The notes beneath the pieces are model-generated. The model saw nothing but the letters and a program-made list of their open reading frames with translations, was not told the origin of the DNA and made no database searches. From a virus: a stretch of DNA of 45,203 nt. The DNA lies in the IMG/VR virus record IMGVR_UViG_3300042876_000075, positions 1-45,203 of that record. The stretch is one strand, 5' to 3'. Shown in pieces: positions 8,401 through 15,709 of the stretch (position 1 is the stretch's first letter; the number at the start of each line of letters is the position of its first letter). The position numbers and the translations under genes were made by a program.

Positions 8401-9200
8401 AGACCACTAATAGCAACTAAGTCTGTCCAAGATACATCAGTATCATACTTCCATTGGATTACTGTTCCATTATTCTGTAGTTCAACTTCTCTACCGTCAG
8501 CACCATTAGTTCCTGGTAGCCCTTGTAAACCACTAGCACCTACTGGACCTTCTGGTCCCATTGGACCTTGAATACCAATTCCGCTTGGTCCTGCTGGTCC
8601 TTGTGGACCCTCTGGACCTGTTAGACCTTGTGCGCCCTGTAGATCAGCTAAAGCTACTAAATCTGTCCAAACAACGTCTGTATCATATTTCCATTGAACA
8701 TGTGTAGCAGATTTTTGTAATTCTACTTCTCTACCATCTGCTCCTGCTACTCCATTTGTTCCAGGAGTTCCAGCTACGCCACTAGGCCCTATTGGTCCTT
8801 GGGGGCCAGTTAGACCTATATCGCCTTGCTCTCCTTTTAGATCAGCTAAAGCAACTAGATTAGTCCAAGATACATCACCTGAATATTGCCAGACAATATG
8901 AGTAGCGTTAGCATCTAATACTATTTCTCTACCATCATCACCGGGAAGACCTTGGATACCTTGAATACCCTGTAAACCGCTTACGCCTACTGGTCCTTGG
9001 GGACCAACTAAGTCTGCTACTGCGATTAGATCGTTCCAAGTAGATTCTCCTGCATATCTCCATTGGACATAAGTAGCTCCTAATTGAAGCTCTACTTCTC
9101 GCCCATCAGTACCAGGAAGGCCTTGTGGCCCCCTGGAACCAGTAGAGGTAATAGTAACTTCAGTTGGAGTTTCAGTTATATTGATTGTAATATTATCCAT
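5418..9200 (-). CDS. Collagen-like tail fibre protein with DNRLRE-type domain, 1260 aa
   Basis: Large modular fibre. Residues 20-300 alternate collagen Gly-x-y tracts (e.g. GPQGPVGVSGLQG) with four copies of a ~33-residue module (about 32-64, 89-121, 155-187, 235-267; consensus DGREVELQ..AT.VQWKYD and W.DLVALADL.G). A short DGDAGDFYINTTTHVIYGPK unit (316-335), known from other fibres, follows. Residues about 350-555 match the DNRLRE type of cell-wall or carbohydrate-associated domain (RALIKVSLSGVP, WYTFDVTTDVQSIL, then RPKLVITY). The remaining ~700 residues are beta-rich shaft and head. The ATG overlaps the preceding gene's stop (ATGGATAA). Probably host-receptor binding. Confidence 0.85.
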   Translation of the reverse strand: MDNITINITETPTEVTITSTGSRGPQGLPGTDGREVELQLGATYVQWRYAGESTWNDLIAVADLVGPQGPVGVSGLQGIQGIQGLPGDDGREIVLDANATHIVWQYSGDVSWTNLVALADLKGEQGDIGLTGPQGPIGPSGVAGTPGTNGVAGADGREVELQKSATHVQWKYDTDVVWTDLVALADLQGAQGLTGPEGPQGPAGPSGIGIQGPMGPEGPVGASGLQGLPGTNGADGREVELQNNGTVIQWKYDTDVSWTDLVAISGLKGDKGDTGSAGATGATGPQGPVGASGLQGVAGLDGSSVLNGTDVPHLADGDAGDFYINTTTHVIYGPKVTSSGSASVITIQPDEASGYDTYINSNGGNLNFGTNVALLVGGDATLANRPKRALIKVSLSGVPTNIDVLSAQLSVYCTAENDTSDQTLNINKALIEWFEGDQSQGLSLGGSSFYYRVYNTIGWTDGVDGGKPGTDYTAAATSSVVVSGINTWYTFDVTTDVQSILDGSSPNYGWFVIGENENTVGTVKTFASSNYATATYRPKLVITYNAAASWGDGVSLVGPTGATGPAGTNGLPGSGIATGGTAGQFLVKKSTTNYDTEWITTNEDGYGFVSRSETTIAFDGTNTFTLADAGSGWSYYRAGRKYSISGNKTAVLSATPPAAKGMYYIYIDSTDGTLSVGTSPWTLDLGDTKVPVATIAWDNALTPKYWLHDERHSSAYPRRVHWHEHILEGTQLKSGGVVAGYTVAGSTDAENTFGVTETKIVDEDIEITISGLSDPNGTDSVYNLMYRTATTTWVWETSPMPYRYTAAGYIQYDNNGTMTEGQTGRYYNSYLCYTNNAGGNGFTIIHGRGSFTSLALAQAETPTFSMVGVPLDEYIIAYQFTWFTNASYTTKGKCRLAATPVEVNTSRVSSTIATPLLSHNTLAGIQGGTANEYFHLTATQLSGIVPSGGYQGQRLAKLSDADYDFVWLPQDAFPIIYFRNLPDVDVAGRADGDTIIYSTADQRWHAQAPATTTTSSGTNAGTVYTYDISSQIATSVSGHYTTTSQIVADHNQVFWNGLLQEPTAITVDGNGYGFTCVGFVPASGDKLVVVTALSGTTHTHNYVANPMTVTGDMIIATTSGAATRLPVGVSGQVLKTIDGVPTWSNNYSQAIFTVVGTLVVASGAIRLYNATGSAKTISKVFLSVSTAPTGATIIADINKNGTTIFTSQANRPTIAVSGFTGSTTTINVPTWDADEYLTLDVDQIGSTIAGANLTAHVVYS

Positions 9201-9540
9201 GAGTAATATCCTGTGTTATTGTCCAATCACCAGCTATGTATGTTTTTACTTCTCCATCTGGAAAAGCTATCTGAATATCATAAACATATTCGCCAGCGGC
9301 AATATCTACTATTTGAGGCACTATGCTAAAGATACCGCTAGTAGCAGGTGTACCTATTTCTATACCTCCCGTAGTGGAAGATATTCTTAGCAAGCTGCTA
9401 GATTTTGGATTTACCTTTTTTCTAACGTCCATATCTATAACAGCATTAGTTAAATCAACAGGAGCGCTATTCAGAACTAGAGTAAACTCTACTCCGTCAA
9501 AGGTATCTCCTTTAATGTGTGTTGGTAAGTTATACGCCAT
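9193..9540 (-). CDS. BppU N-terminal-like baseplate adaptor, 115 aa
   Basis: The fold pattern HIKGDTFDGVEFTLVLNSAP followed by VDLTNAVIDMDVRKK and AGEYVYDIQIAFPDGEVKTYIAGDWTI is that of the small N-terminal domain of the upper baseplate protein BppU of lactococcal phages. There it attaches the receptor-binding parts to the tail tip. Here it stands alone, which is common in Gram-positive phages. It overlaps the collagen-like fibre gene by 8 bases, so it probably anchors that fibre to the baseplate. Confidence 0.75.
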   Translation of the reverse strand: MAYNLPTHIKGDTFDGVEFTLVLNSAPVDLTNAVIDMDVRKKVNPKSSSLLRISSTTGGIEIGTPATSGIFSIVPQIVDIAAGEYVYDIQIAFPDGEVKTYIAGDWTITQDITHG

Positions 9541-9552
9541 AATTATCTATTC

Positions 9553-10686
9553 CTATGTTGCTTTTGTTAGAGTGGTGTAGTACCAATTAACGCTATCTGT
9601 TGTTACTAGGTACACGTCAGTACCCCCGCCATTATCATTTAGTAAAGAAGTAAATCCCGCAGGATGCGTAGAAGGTACTCCATAAACTGTATCCAGTTCT
9701 GCATCTGTGGGTGGATTGGAAACATTGTTTGTTTTATACTGTATAGAAGTTTGTGCATCACCATATAGTTTTAGAACACCGTTAGCGTTTACTTCTACGT
9801 AGTTATCTCCCATGCCTAGCTTAGCACTAGGAGATTGTATTCCATACTCACCATATTCATTTTTAGATGTCCAGTATCCCCAAGGAGTATAATCAAAGGG
9901 GGCTTTAGGAATGTAAGCAGCATTAGCTACAAACTGCCCACCTTCTATCATTACTTCTCCCCCACCATATATATTAGTAACTGCTACTGCATCACCAGTT
10001 TCATTATAGTTATAAGCACTTGCTCTAGTGTTTTTAATAAATACATCGTTTCCTACAGTATCAATACAAACCGCACCACTTACAGCACTATCTGTTGTAG
10101 CAAATACAGTAAGGTTGTCTAACGTACACCAATAACCTAAAGTAATCGTTGGATCTGCGGTACTGTTGTTTATTTCTGTACTGCCTCCCCAACCATCTTC
10201 AGATGCACCATAAGTTGTAGTACCGATTAGTGTAGTGCTATCTGGTAAGGTAATGTTAGCTGTAAACTTTAGTGGTGGAAGATAAAGAATATCCATTATC
10301 CCTAAATCAGCTACAGCAGTAACCAATCCTGCATTAGTTCCGGAATAGATAACCTCTGTTGAAGTTCCAGCATCCCATCGTACAATCTTTCCTACTGTAT
10401 TAGATGCTGTATCTGCTGTAGCATTTTCTAATCCGCTTAGTCTATAACGAATATGATTTAGGTTATCTAGGATGCTAGAAGATTCTGGTGTGGTTATTAG
10501 TGCAAACTCATCGGTATCATAAGATACTTTTGTTTGGGGAAGTTGCCCAATAAAACCCCCTATTGGGCCACCTCCACCACCTCCCGAACCAGATACACCA
10601 CCCAAGTATAAAGGTCTAGCCAACATCTGTGATTTAAAGTTTTCAAAGTAAGCTAGCCAAGTTCTCTCGTAATCGTAATAAGCCAT
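9553..10686 (-). CDS. Tail fibre/appendage protein with glycine hinge and beta-helix-like core, 377 aa
   Basis: The N-terminal helix (MAYYDYERTWLAYFENFK) is followed by a glycine hinge (SGSGGGGGGPIGG, about 32-44). Residues about 120-270 read as right-handed beta-helix (LPPLKFTANITLPDSTTLIG, then TITLGYWCTLDNLTVFA and GGGEVMIEGGQF), as in pectate-lyase-like fibre shafts. The C-terminus ends in a compact beta unit (DVYLVTTDSVNWYYTTLTK). The ATG follows AAGGAGAAATTCA. It lies between the hub gene and the BppU-like adaptor, which fits a tail-tip appendage. No catalytic residues of a depolymerase can be named. Confidence 0.7.
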   Translation of the reverse strand: MAYYDYERTWLAYFENFKSQMLARPLYLGGVSGSGGGGGGPIGGFIGQLPQTKVSYDTDEFALITTPESSSILDNLNHIRYRLSGLENATADTASNTVGKIVRWDAGTSTEVIYSGTNAGLVTAVADLGIMDILYLPPLKFTANITLPDSTTLIGTTTYGASEDGWGGSTEINNSTADPTITLGYWCTLDNLTVFATTDSAVSGAVCIDTVGNDVFIKNTRASAYNYNETGDAVAVTNIYGGGEVMIEGGQFVANAAYIPKAPFDYTPWGYWTSKNEYGEYGIQSPSAKLGMGDNYVEVNANGVLKLYGDAQTSIQYKTNNVSNPPTDAELDTVYGVPSTHPAGFTSLLNDNGGGTDVYLVTTDSVNWYYTTLTKAT

Positions 10687-10697
10687 TGAATTTCTCC

Positions 10698-13600
10698 TTA
10701 TAAGGCATCATCACAACGGATGATGGTAATGGGCGCGTTAGGTAAATTATTTGTTCTATCTTCGAATATGGTTTCAGATTCACCAGAACTGTAACCATCT
10801 TTCTGATAGAACCTTCCTGAATCTGTAATAACATTTACAAACATATAAGGATAGTCCAAATTGTTAGTTGTTTCTATATGATTAGCATATCCGGGGAAAG
10901 TAGCAATAACTGAAGTTCCCCCGCCTACTAATGTTCCGCTAGCAAACACTATTCCAGTTCCCCCAGTAAGTTCAGTAACATCTACTTGAACAAGCTCTGT
11001 ATAAGTGTCTGGTCCTACAAATTGTGTGCTTATCTGAGGCAGTAAAACAAACCTACCATAATACTCCCCATCCTCACCACTATATAAAGTTTTGTAGGTT
11101 CTTACATCAGTAATACTACTGTGTAAGGAGTTCAATAAAATCTCCGAATATGTTCTAGGCGATCCCGCAGGAGAAACATAAAGCTCTCCTTGATTTACAC
11201 CTGTTTGTGTACCAGAGAATACAATACCACTATAAGTAATAGTGTTATAAACGGTTACTGGGGATCGTAAAGATACTTCTATATTATATGGGTGTATCGT
11301 ATCAAACGCTTGAATAAACACACCACTCATAGCCATTTGAAAGACAGCAGCTTCATCATGCACATATCTTGTGTAATCAACTGGCATATCTCTACCGCTA
11401 GCTGGAATATAGATGGCTTCTTTAGATTTTTGCTTTCTGCCTATAACTGGGTAGTCTTTGTAAGAAACTAAGTTCAAGTACAGAGCATCAAAGACTAAAG
11501 CACAAATACTATCATCGTTAGAGAACTGGTATCCTAAATCTTCATATGGGTGAAGGTTAGTGTCAAGTGTAAACTCCCCTAATCCCGAAGCTGTAGTACC
11601 AGATACAGAAACACCAGAAGTAACAGCGAACGAATAAACATTTCCATCCGTCTTGTCATACATTAGAGCGTTACCTTCTGCGCTTATTTGTCTAGCAAAT
11701 AGCACATCTTGGTAATCTCTAAATAATCTCTTTGATACTCCCCCAGTTTCGCAGTTTACAATATTAAGTATCCCGTTAGCATCCTCTACAGTAAAGATGG
11801 AGTCGTTATTAGCTATAAAGCCAATATCCATATCGCCGCCCCAGTACGTTAAGCTAAATGAACCACCAGGACTTACTTTATATACCCTCTGCTCATAGTT
11901 AGCTCCATAAACTGTAACATAAGCATTACCTCCTGATGCCCCCAAAGCTATTAGAGATGCGTGCGTATTAGAAGCGTCAATGCAGGATTCTATAACTCTA
12001 ATCACTAGTGATCCTGTGTCGGTGTTGTAGAATACAATTCCGGGAATAGAAATCATCCCAACATATTCTCCACCGATATAAGCGTTCATGTACCACACAT
12101 CTACATAACCAACAATATATCCTTCTGTAAATGCTAAAGCTGCTGCTGGATTCCAAGATAGTGAATCAAAGGTTCCGTTTAGAATTGTCGATGGAGGATA
12201 AGCTGAATCTATGCTATGAACATTATCAGTCTCTACGCTCCACTTATACATTGATAAATGCTCTCCAAGCTCTGACATAGCCAGAGCGTAGAAATCTGGA
12301 AGACCACTAATAGAAACTGCTATAGCTCCAATAAAGGATTCTTGTGTACCAAGTTCTACTGTAGTTTCTTTATTTAGATCCGCATTGTAAGAATAGAATA
12401 TATTTTTATTTGCAGCATCATCCCAATAAACAGTAGCAATTGTTTTATTTCCTACTGGGACCATGCTTTGTATTTCTGAGTTCTTAGCTAACCCACCAGT
12501 AATTTTTTCTCCTGATCCTGTATAAATACCAATAACAGAAGAGTTTGATGTGTCGCTTTCTATCCCTGGATAAATGTATTTACCATCCCCATAAACTGCT
12601 CTACGATAAAATGCAGGGTAGCCGTCATTTGTAATCCCAGGATCATCGTACTGCCAAAGCCCTGAAAATCCAGTAGCCAATCCAGACAAAGTGTTATTAT
12701 AAGTGTAATAGTTAGGAGAGGTATCTAAAGAATGTCCATTCCACAAAACTACCATACCAGAAACATTTTCTACTGCTGAAACTACTAGAGTAGACCCAGT
12801 AGATCCAACGTCTACTACTGTGTAATCTGCTGATCCATCTGTATCTACAAATTGTGTTTTAGTGTAAACACCGCTTCTTGCAATATCATATATCCAGCTT
12901 CTTGCAGGAGAAGTTCCAGCTAAAGTGTAAGCAGCAATAACATGACCGTTTATTTTATCGGTATCACAAGCTACGGCTCTACCCGATGTTACTGGATATA
13001 AGTCACCCGCACCTGGGACAGCGTAGTCATCAGATAAATAAGGGTAAAAAGGTTGCCACGCAGAATCGCCAGGAAAGCGAGTAAATAAAGTACCATCTTG
13101 ACTAACAGCAGCAAAGGTATCATCTTGTATAGCTAGGTCAACAATATTTAGATCGGTAAGCCCTGTAGAAAAGTTTTCCCAAGTGTGCCAGTACTGTAAA
13201 GGCTTTCTCCAAATACCAGAACCAGCAGTTCCTACATATACATAACCATTAAAGTTATAATATGCGAACAGTCTTGGACACCTCTCTCCTAGAACCATTT
13301 GTCCCACATATCCAGTGTTGGACATAGACTGACCAACAGTAGTAACCATTTGTTTAATAGATATACCTTTTTCTGGTATACTTACTAAAACCATCTGACC
13401 CAAGTTATCTGTAATGCCATCTACTGTTTCTACGGTGGCTTCATAGTTTAATTTCTCAAACTCATCCAAAGCTCTGTTTGCAATTTTACTCGCTTCAGAA
13501 GCAGACTTAATATTAGAGTTAGATATTACTACTGTTCTTTGGTCTTGTTTCCAAGTTTCATTAGGATAGTTTCCAGTTCTGTCTACATTAGCAAAAACGT

Positions 13601-14270
13601 AACCGCCGGTTTTTGTATCTCCTGTTCCCCATACTACTGCTCTGTTTCTAAACATTCGATCATGAGTAAGATAATTAAGCTCTACTATGGTGTTACCGCC
13701 CCACTCTGAGCTAGGAGCAATAGAGGGATTTTTTAATACTCCCACATGGGCTACGTTAGTCTCGTCAAAGTACATATACCAACCGTTCTGCTGTAAAAGA
13801 GGCATAATAGCATCCATAGCAGAACACATACCTAAAGAGGTGTTGTTGGAAACTAATGAACCATTATCATTAGTTTCCATAACATAAGCAACACCAGCTT
13901 CGGTTAAAAACTTTTTAATCCAATAACCTGAATATGTGGGAGCCTCTGTAATATAACTTTCGGAGATAAAATAATTCTGTAAGAAAATTGAAGCGTCTTG
14001 ACAATAAAATGTAATAGTATTTTTAGTAGGCTCTGTTACGTAGGAGTGAACATAAAATATTCCCGCACCTTCTAATTTAATTAAATTATATAGATACGAA
14101 TATCCTGCTCCTAAATAATTACCCCCTAAAGTGAATCTCATTACTCCTGTGCTGGTGCATAAAGATTTACTCCAATCCATTGATACAATACCATCAAGAT
14201 CGTCCCAATATAAATCTGAAATGACTTTCTTTTTATAAAGTTTTACATAAGTACTAACATTTAGACCCAC
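10698..14270 (-). CDS. Tail hub-like protein fused to beta-propeller-like region, 1190 aa
   Basis: The first ~345 residues resemble tail hub (gpD/gp27-like) proteins: beta domains with TKNTITFYCQDASIFLQNYF, a helix IKKFLTEAGVAYVMETN, and later RNRAVVWGTGDTKTGG followed by ASKIANRALDEFEKLNYE, parallel to RNRVVVYGRDGVYAAR in the next gene. From about residue 350 the sequence changes to repeated beta units, YVYVGTAGSGIWRKP, DLAIQDDTFAAVSQDGTLF, reading like blades of a beta-propeller (to about 900), then more beta domains. Start is GTG with AGGAG seven bases upstream. Probably forms the tail tip, with the propeller touching the cell surface or binding glycan. Confidence 0.65.
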   Translation of the reverse strand: MGLNVSTYVKLYKKKVISDLYWDDLDGIVSMDWSKSLCTSTGVMRFTLGGNYLGAGYSYLYNLIKLEGAGIFYVHSYVTEPTKNTITFYCQDASIFLQNYFISESYITEAPTYSGYWIKKFLTEAGVAYVMETNDNGSLVSNNTSLGMCSAMDAIMPLLQQNGWYMYFDETNVAHVGVLKNPSIAPSSEWGGNTIVELNYLTHDRMFRNRAVVWGTGDTKTGGYVFANVDRTGNYPNETWKQDQRTVVISNSNIKSASEASKIANRALDEFEKLNYEATVETVDGITDNLGQMVLVSIPEKGISIKQMVTTVGQSMSNTGYVGQMVLGERCPRLFAYYNFNGYVYVGTAGSGIWRKPLQYWHTWENFSTGLTDLNIVDLAIQDDTFAAVSQDGTLFTRFPGDSAWQPFYPYLSDDYAVPGAGDLYPVTSGRAVACDTDKINGHVIAAYTLAGTSPARSWIYDIARSGVYTKTQFVDTDGSADYTVVDVGSTGSTLVVSAVENVSGMVVLWNGHSLDTSPNYYTYNNTLSGLATGFSGLWQYDDPGITNDGYPAFYRRAVYGDGKYIYPGIESDTSNSSVIGIYTGSGEKITGGLAKNSEIQSMVPVGNKTIATVYWDDAANKNIFYSYNADLNKETTVELGTQESFIGAIAVSISGLPDFYALAMSELGEHLSMYKWSVETDNVHSIDSAYPPSTILNGTFDSLSWNPAAALAFTEGYIVGYVDVWYMNAYIGGEYVGMISIPGIVFYNTDTGSLVIRVIESCIDASNTHASLIALGASGGNAYVTVYGANYEQRVYKVSPGGSFSLTYWGGDMDIGFIANNDSIFTVEDANGILNIVNCETGGVSKRLFRDYQDVLFARQISAEGNALMYDKTDGNVYSFAVTSGVSVSGTTASGLGEFTLDTNLHPYEDLGYQFSNDDSICALVFDALYLNLVSYKDYPVIGRKQKSKEAIYIPASGRDMPVDYTRYVHDEAAVFQMAMSGVFIQAFDTIHPYNIEVSLRSPVTVYNTITYSGIVFSGTQTGVNQGELYVSPAGSPRTYSEILLNSLHSSITDVRTYKTLYSGEDGEYYGRFVLLPQISTQFVGPDTYTELVQVDVTELTGGTGIVFASGTLVGGGTSVIATFPGYANHIETTNNLDYPYMFVNVITDSGRFYQKDGYSSGESETIFEDRTNNLPNAPITIIRCDDAL

Positions 14271-14280
14271 TTCTTATCTC

Positions 14281-15336
14281 CTATGTTTCATCATAACCAT
14301 TATCACCGTTAGGCATTTCTACCGCAGTAGCTCTTAAATTTAGATTCGTAGTGTATCCTCCCACAACGTCAAAATTATGATCCACGCCATAAACGTACCA
14401 ATTACCTATAAAATTAGATATATCGGCTGGTGCGTCTGCTGTTGGAAACTCCATAACTCTTCTACATTGTATATAATGTGCTCCAACTATAGTCATGCTG
14501 ATATTATAATATAATCTGTTTAATAATCTAAGATTATAAACAGCAATATCATCTGCCATCTGAGCATCATCAACTAATCCAGGAGATGATAAAACCGAGG
14601 TTTTGTAGTAAGCCATACCAAAAGCAAATCCAGACGCTCTTCTAGCGGCGTAAACACCATCTCTACCATAAACAACAACTCTATTTCTTAGATCCCTTTC
14701 ATTAATCTCTACTGACCAATCTAAGATTTGTTCATAATCTAGTATATAAGATACTACATCTGCTACATCTCCGACTTGTCCTGAGTTTCCATCCATAACA
14801 TAAGGCTTTCTATTTTTAAAATTTATTGTTCCGTCATCTGGATCTGCCCAAATTGACCAAGTAATTAAATCTCCGATCATTCTACTGTAATCATAAGCAG
14901 ATACTAGATTAACTTCAAAGGAATTATTTATACCGAAAGTAAAGTGAGAGGCTGTGTACTCAAAAGAATTTAATCCGGCGGTAGCCATAACTTGCCTAAC
15001 CAATTCCTCAGCAGAAATATTTTTGTAGGTCATTGGTGTCTTAGGATTTGCAGAAGCAATAAAATAATCTTGTGCCCTAATCATATAATCGTAAGCAGTA
15101 ATAGTATAAGTACCAGCACCTACTGATCTTTCTATTTGTTTTACATAACCTGTAAAAGCTATTCCGTGGTCATTCTCATATCCTAAATCTATCGTGATTA
15201 AATCACCCAAAATAAGAGTAGTAGAAGTTCCAGTAATAGTAGCTGTAGCACAAGCAGATCCGTGATTAGCAGATATGCTTACTGAGACGACGTTTGGAAC
15301 TCCCGTAACCACACAGTAGCCGTTATACACTATCAT
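14281..15336 (-). CDS. Tail hub / baseplate protein (gp27/gpD-like), 351 aa
   Basis: Contains the hub pattern seen in phage late control gpD-like proteins: LGDLITIDLGYENDHGIAFTG, TYTITAYDYMIRAQDYF, helix SAEELVRQVMATAGL, then LRNRVVVYGRDGVYAARRAS, and a final beta part with NWYVYGVDHNFDVVGGYT. I start it at the ATG at 15336, preceded by GGAG at seven bases, and not at the longer open frame (to 15375), which has no ribosome site. It then overlaps the preceding gene by 14 bases. It follows the tape measure and distal tail genes, the usual position for a hub. Confidence 0.7.
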   Translation of the reverse strand: MIVYNGYCVVTGVPNVVSVSISANHGSACATATITGTSTTLILGDLITIDLGYENDHGIAFTGYVKQIERSVGAGTYTITAYDYMIRAQDYFIASANPKTPMTYKNISAEELVRQVMATAGLNSFEYTASHFTFGINNSFEVNLVSAYDYSRMIGDLITWSIWADPDDGTINFKNRKPYVMDGNSGQVGDVADVVSYILDYEQILDWSVEINERDLRNRVVVYGRDGVYAARRASGFAFGMAYYKTSVLSSPGLVDDAQMADDIAVYNLRLLNRLYYNISMTIVGAHYIQCRRVMEFPTADAPADISNFIGNWYVYGVDHNFDVVGGYTTNLNLRATAVEMPNGDNGYDET

Positions 15337-15697
15337 AATAAAGCTCCATTGATAAAGTGAATACGGGAGTTTCACAGTCTTGGCTTGTATCTAAAGTCTG
15401 GTAATAAGTTTCGTCCATTTTATAAGACATACTAGAGGGGTAACAAGCTTTTGAATAGCTTGGCCCCACTAGCGTGTACTTAGTTTTATTGTCTATTAAT
15501 CCTAATATAGCATTTAGATTTGTCCAACCAACAACTTTAGCTTGAACTTTAATAATTTCCTCGTCCCAACCAAAAATTTGAATAGCCGTTCCAGCTAGGG
15601 GGCCAGAATATAAAGGATTAAGTCTTGCAATTATTTGTTTGGTGGAAGCTTCTAAAGATTGCACATATATTCTTGTGCCATTAAACGTCCATGCCAT
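15323..15697 (-). CDS. Probable distal tail / tail tip connector protein, 124 aa
   Basis: Small beta-rich protein (FNGTRIYVQSLEASTKQIIA, IQIFGWDEEIIKVQAKVVGW, KTKYTLVGPSYSKACYPSS) resembling the small tail proteins coded directly after tape measure genes in Gram-positive siphoviruses. It is likely a ring component between tube and hub. It starts 12 bases after the tape measure stop with GGAGAAAACAA upstream, and overlaps the hub gene at its end. Confidence 0.55.
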   Translation of the reverse strand: MAWTFNGTRIYVQSLEASTKQIIARLNPLYSGPLAGTAIQIFGWDEEIIKVQAKVVGWTNLNAILGLIDNKTKYTLVGPSYSKACYPSSMSYKMDETYYQTLDTSQDCETPVFTLSMELYYDSV

Positions 15698-15709
15698 GTT
15701 TGTTTTCTC

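Noticed and set aside
8300-9130. Repeat array resembling CRISPR
   Set aside because: The periodic sequence is collagen and module coding repeats in frame; there are no identical repeats with unique spacers and no cas genes.
10643-10834. 63-codon minus-strand frame at the hub/fibre junction
   Set aside because: It overlaps the ends of two well supported genes and is only a shifted reading of them.
15337-15375. Extended start of the hub gene
   Set aside because: No ribosome site; a clear GGAG stands seven bases before ATG 15336. The same reasoning moved starts at 33212, 38003, 38475, 40434, 42932 and 43506.
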